DNA of 9,038 nucleotides from assembly GCA_038062615.1 (NCBI GenBank), contig JBBTWV010000046.1, positions 1 through 9,038 of the forward strand, written 5' to 3'. The stretch comes from JBBTWV01 sp038062615 (GTDB taxonomy: Bacteria > Patescibacteriota > Gracilibacteria > UBA1369 > UM-FILTER-53-11). Each line of letters opens with the position of its first letter. Position 1 is the first letter of the stretch. Position numbers and translations under genes: made by a program. The notes beneath the pieces are model-generated. The model was not told where the DNA came from and did no database searches. It saw only the letters and a program-made list of their open reading frames with translations. Of this stretch, positions 6,453 to 9,038 are shown one piece after another.

Positions 6453-7802
6453 CTAAAAAGCGGTCGTTTGCCCTTCCTTCATGTTCAGTACCGTCCCAGA
6501 ACTTCTTTCCAATTTTATCGTACGGTTCGCCTCCTTGCTATAGTAGTAATCCACCGGACCGGTGCCAATGCCAATGGCATCAGTCTCCACGAGTTTTTTA
6601 TCGGGAAAAAGTTCGGCGACATTCTTCCAACCGTTCTTTACAAGTACGTTTTGAAGGAGCGTTTCCAGCCTATCAGCAAGCGGAATAACGGGCTTTGGCG
6701 GCTCTACCGGTTTTTCCACATACTGGTAACTCATGATGATAGTTTCCAGTTGTTTTTTAAGAAATTCGCCAATGGCGCTGTCGCCATATTCCCCGTACAG
6801 AATCAAAAAACTTTTATTAGGAAGAGCAATAATGGCATCTAAAATTCTTTTTTCAGGAAGGCTGATTTTCAGCGCCGATTTACCCGAAAGCGTCAGCTGG
6901 CTAAAAGCTGGTTTTAGATTCGGATAATTTTTTTGATAGTTCTCTTTGGCTTTTGCAAAGTATTGGTCCGCGGTCAAATTTTCAGGATTTTCTACGAGGG
7001 AGATGGAGATTTTAGCGCTCATAGGCCACGTGCGCGTAAAAAAGGCTTGGCCAGCAGCACGCTTCCAAATAACGCTATTTTTAAGCCCTTTAAAAATTTC
7101 CCAACCGGCAGGGTGTTTTATTTTCCAGAAGTTTTCCAAGTGCTCGGTCTCTTTCCATCCCGAGGTAATATCAAATGGTTTAGCCGTTTGCTGCACACTT
7201 CGCATGCGATAAATAATTTCGGCCAGTTCGCCGCGCGTGAGCTTTTTACCCGAATCCACATTTCCATTTTCATCCGGCTCAATGAGATTTTTGTCCTTGG
7301 CATATTGCGCCTGCTTGGAATACCAGTCTTTTGAATTCAGCCCGGAATAAATAACGGCATCCACCTCTACTTTAGTGGTATTGATTTGAAAAAATGAAAG
7401 CGTAAGGGCCAGCGACTCCGGCAATGTTACGGCATTGGCAGGTCTAAAAGTTTTATCTTCATAACCCTTAAGTTTGCCCAGGGCTACGCCTTTTTGAATC
7501 ATGGGGTAGAACCAGTCTTTTTCGCCAACATCACTAAATGAAATTTTTTGACTCGATTTTTCAGCCATAATGCCGGCCGCTTTTAGAATCATCGCGACGG
7601 CTTCCGCACGATTGATGCTCTGATCCGGCTTAAAGCTGCCATCCGGGTAACCGCTCACTAAGTTGGCGTCTTTAAGATTAAGAATCGCTGCCGCATGAGC
7701 ATGCGACGCTGGTACATCTGAAAAATTTGCGGCAAAAACAGGAGACGGCAAAACCCCAAACGTAAGGAAGATAGCTAAAAAAAAGGAAGTCTTGAGACGC
7801 AT
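6453..7802 (-). CDS. Secreted protein with three SLH domains and a PsbP-like region
   Basis: The product is 449 residues. A Sec signal peptide covers residues 1-24 or 25 (basic MRLK, hydrophobic core, SPVFA cleavage). Three surface-layer-homology domains follow at about 27-70 (NLVSGYPDGSFKPDQSINRAEA), 88-133 (LGKLKGYEDKTFRPANAVTL) and 150-200 (ending LTRGELAEIIYRM). SLH domains usually hold proteins to cell-wall polymers. Residues about 222-362 (FWKIKHPAGWEIF onward, with LTADQYFAKAKENY) resemble the PsbP/DcrB-like fold used in many secreted bacterial proteins; this is by pattern only. A Pro-rich linker (363-374) precedes a final ~75-residue domain containing PVDYYYSKEANRTIKLER. The start is ATG at 7802 with AAGGAG just before it and no other start nearby. 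It follows a 34-residue membrane ORF by 8 bases. Confidence 0.92.
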   Translation of the reverse strand: MRLKTSFFLAIFLTFGVLPSPVFAANFSDVPASHAHAAAILNLKDANLVSGYPDGSFKPDQSINRAEAVAMILKAAGIMAEKSSQKISFSDVGEKDWFYPMIQKGVALGKLKGYEDKTFRPANAVTLPESLALTLSFFQINTTKVEVDAVIYSGLNSKDWYSKQAQYAKDKNLIEPDENGNVDSGKKLTRGELAEIIYRMRSVQQTAKPFDITSGWKETEHLENFWKIKHPAGWEIFKGLKNSVIWKRAAGQAFFTRTWPMSAKISISLVENPENLTADQYFAKAKENYQKNYPNLKPAFSQLTLSGKSALKISLPEKRILDAIIALPNKSFLILYGEYGDSAIGEFLKKQLETIIMSYQYVEKPVEPPKPVIPLADRLETLLQNVLVKNGWKNVAELFPDKKLVETDAIGIGTGPVDYYYSKEANRTIKLERSSGTVLNMKEGQTTAF

Positions 7803-7803
7803 G

Positions 7804-7809
7804 CTCCTT
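7804..7809 (-). promoter_or_regulatory. Shine-Dalgarno of the SLH protein, unusually close to the start codon
   Basis: On the minus strand a full AAGGAG is followed by a single C and then the ATG at 7802. The usual gap is five to nine bases. It lies immediately after the stop codon of the 34-residue ORF. No in-frame start codon is present in the first 16 codons downstream at a better distance, so the start stands, but initiation may lean on coupling to the upstream ORF. Confidence 0.55.
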
Positions 7810-7810
7810 T

Positions 7811-7915
7811 TTAATAAATGGAAACGGTCGCCCGCGGCATCACAAAAAAGCCAATGAGAATGGCGATGACAGCGACGAGAACCACAATGATAATTTTCGC
7901 AGTGCGAGTGGACAT
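7811..7915 (-). CDS. 34-residue single-pass membrane peptide
   Basis: A short ORF from ATG at 7915 encodes MSTRTAK, then an almost purely hydrophobic run of Ile, Val, Leu and Ala (residues 8-26), then PRATVSIY and a stop. Basic residues at the N-terminus predict the N-terminus inside. It fills most of the 120 bases between hisS and the SLH gene, starting 7 bases after the hisS stop and ending 8 bases before the SLH start. Tight spacing and a clean transmembrane segment argue that it is translated. It could instead be the remnant of a longer membrane-anchored protein, or a chance ORF. No Shine-Dalgarno is obvious. The function is unknown. Confidence 0.55.
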   Translation of the reverse strand: MSTRTAKIIIVVLVAVIAILIGFFVMPRATVSIY

Positions 7916-7922
7916 ACGATTT

Positions 7923-9038
7923 CTAGTATATCACTTCACCTGGAGAATACACATCCAGTGCGTCGGCGCCCAACAGATTTTTCATTTCCTCCACAACGCT
8001 TCCATACGCCACAATTTTTTGGCTTCCACGCTTCATGTCGCGAATGATCGCGGTTTTATCACGCACCTCGGTGATGCCCATGAGGATGGTGTAAGGCACT
8101 TGAAAGCGGTCCGCCAAGTGGAGTTGGGATTTAATGGAATCTTTACCAAGGGCACCAACGGTCTTAATACCTGCCTCGCGCAACTGAGCCATGAGCATGA
8201 TGCACTTCTTTTTGGCTTCGTAGCCTAGCTGGCCAACGAATACATGCAGATCATCTTTTTTAGGAACGCGGATGCCGGTGCGTTTCATATTTTCCACGAT
8301 GCGTTCTATGCCTGCTGCAAAACCAACGGCTGGAGTTTTCTGTCCGCCCATCAGCTCAATAAGCCCATCATAACGTCCGCCGCCGCCAATGGCATTTTGT
8401 GCACCCGTCTGTTTATCCCAAAATTCAAATACCGTTTTGGTGTAGTAGTCCAAACCGCGTACCAGTGAGGGATTTTCGATGTAGGCAATTCCCAGTGCCG
8501 TCAGCAAATCTAATAACTGAGTGTGGAATTCTTTGCACTCGGTGCAGAGGTAGTCTTTCATTTTTGGCGCCAGACCGGCCAAAATTCGGCAGTCTTCTTG
8601 TTTGCAGTCCAAAAGCCGAAGTGGATTTTTAGTGATCCGCATTTTGCAATCTTCACACAAACTTCGCTCTTTGCCGATGTAGTAGTTGCGCAAATCGTCC
8701 ATAAAACGAGGTCTACAATCTTTATTGGCACATCCAATAGAATTAATTTGAAGCGTGAACGAGTCGGCGACGCCAAGGTCTTGGGTAATGGTTCGCGCCA
8801 GCGCAATAAGCTGTGCATCCAACGCTGGATCCGACTCGCCGATCATCTCAAAACCGTACTGCCAAAACTGGCGAAAACTGCCGCGCTGCGGGCGGTCATA
8901 GCGGAAGTGCGGTTCGATGTAGTATAGCTCCACCGGTTGCGGCAGCGTCTGCATATTATGGTTAATGTAAGCACGTGCAACACCTGCCGTTCCTTCCGGT
9001 TTTAGGGTTAGCGAGCGGCCTTTCCGGTCTTGAAAAGT
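7923..9038 (-). CDS. hisS: Histidine--tRNA ligase, N-terminal part beyond the window
   Basis: 371 residues are visible and the frame is open to the window edge, so about 50-60 N-terminal residues, with motif 1, are missing. It charges tRNA-His with histidine in the cytoplasm. Visible class II signatures are LTLKPEGTAGVARAY, motif 2 (HFRYDRPQRGSFRQFWQYG), the HisRS-specific GLDYYTKTVFEFW and GGGGRYDGL, and motif 3 (AVGFAAGIERIV). The C-terminal ~95 residues (LHVFVGQLGYEAKKK onward) form the anticodon-binding domain. The stretch between motif 2 and GLDYY carries eight Cys in four pairs (visible residues 103-168). I recall such Cys pairs from some other bacterial HisRS. An internal Met at 8954 is not the start, because conserved sequence continues upstream of it. 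The last codons (GEVIY, stop TAG) lie 7 bases from the next ORF. Confidence 0.97.
   Translation of the reverse strand, partial: TFQDRKGRSLTLKPEGTAGVARAYINHNMQTLPQPVELYYIEPHFRYDRPQRGSFRQFWQYGFEMIGESDPALDAQLIALARTITQDLGVADSFTLQINSIGCANKDCRPRFMDDLRNYYIGKERSLCEDCKMRITKNPLRLLDCKQEDCRILAGLAPKMKDYLCTECKEFHTQLLDLLTALGIAYIENPSLVRGLDYYTKTVFEFWDKQTGAQNAIGGGGRYDGLIELMGGQKTPAVGFAAGIERIVENMKRTGIRVPKKDDLHVFVGQLGYEAKKKCIMLMAQLREAGIKTVGALGKDSIKSQLHLADRFQVPYTILMGITEVRDKTAIIRDMKRGSQKIVAYGSVVEEMKNLLGADALDVYSPGEVIY

Noticed and set aside
6240..6842. A 200-codon plus-strand open frame
   Set aside because: It lies antisense to the lipoprotein and to the 3' third of the SLH gene, both strongly supported, and its product shows no recognisable domain or signal.
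7920..7935. TGATATACT extended -10-like element at the hisS stop, considered as a promoter for the SLH group
   Set aside because: No acceptable -35 hexamer is present upstream and most of it is hisS coding sequence; the evidence is too thin to list.
8523..8927. A 134-codon plus-strand open frame opposite hisS
   Set aside because: The minus strand encodes conserved HisRS motif 2 and the Cys-rich segment here, so this is a shadow frame.

Overview
This window is a stretch of bacterial chromosome of ordinary housekeeping character. The standard genetic code holds: TGA ends the first gene. Secreted surface proteins are present: one with SLH domains, one small lipoprotein, and two with N-terminal membrane anchors. 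The organism cannot be fixed from the sequence. The HNH family at the left edge, the small secreted proteins and the SLH protein with its C-terminal tail remind me of candidate phyla radiation (Patescibacteria) genomes, for example Peregrinibacteria-like lineages. That is an impression from memory, not a result.

Layout. At the left edge (58-465, +) is a short HNH-nuclease-like protein. It faces a membrane-anchored protein of unknown function (474-1106, -), which has a very good sigma-70-type promoter. Next comes a tyrosine recombinase of the XerC/XerD type (1196-3364, -). It is interrupted inside its catalytic HxxRH motif by a complete 418-residue intein carrying a LAGLIDADG homing endonuclease; this is the main finding. 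Divergent from it, and separated by only a few tens of bases, are a deoxyguanosine triphosphate triphosphohydrolase-like gene (3401-4567, +) and the ribonucleotide-reductase regulator nrdR (4554-5000, +), which overlap by 14 bases. nrdR meets a short-form malic enzyme (4997-6169, -) tail to tail, and the two stop codons share one TTAA.

The right half reads leftward as a possible single transcription unit. In order of transcription it holds histidyl-tRNA synthetase (enters from beyond the window and ends at 7923), a 34-residue single-pass membrane peptide (7811-7915), a secreted protein with three SLH domains (6453-7802), a 59-residue lipoprotein (6255-6434), a GAGC-rich spacer, and the malic enzyme.

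How they work together. dgt and nrdR both act on dNTP supply: one enzyme destroys dNTPs and the other represses their synthesis. The Xer recombinase should resolve chromosome dimers, but it can only become active after the intein excises itself, because the intein separates the Arg-Lys-His-Arg half of the active site from the His-Tyr half. The SLH protein and the lipoprotein are probably cell-surface components. I see no tRNA, rRNA, CRISPR array, insertion sequence or convincing intrinsic terminator.
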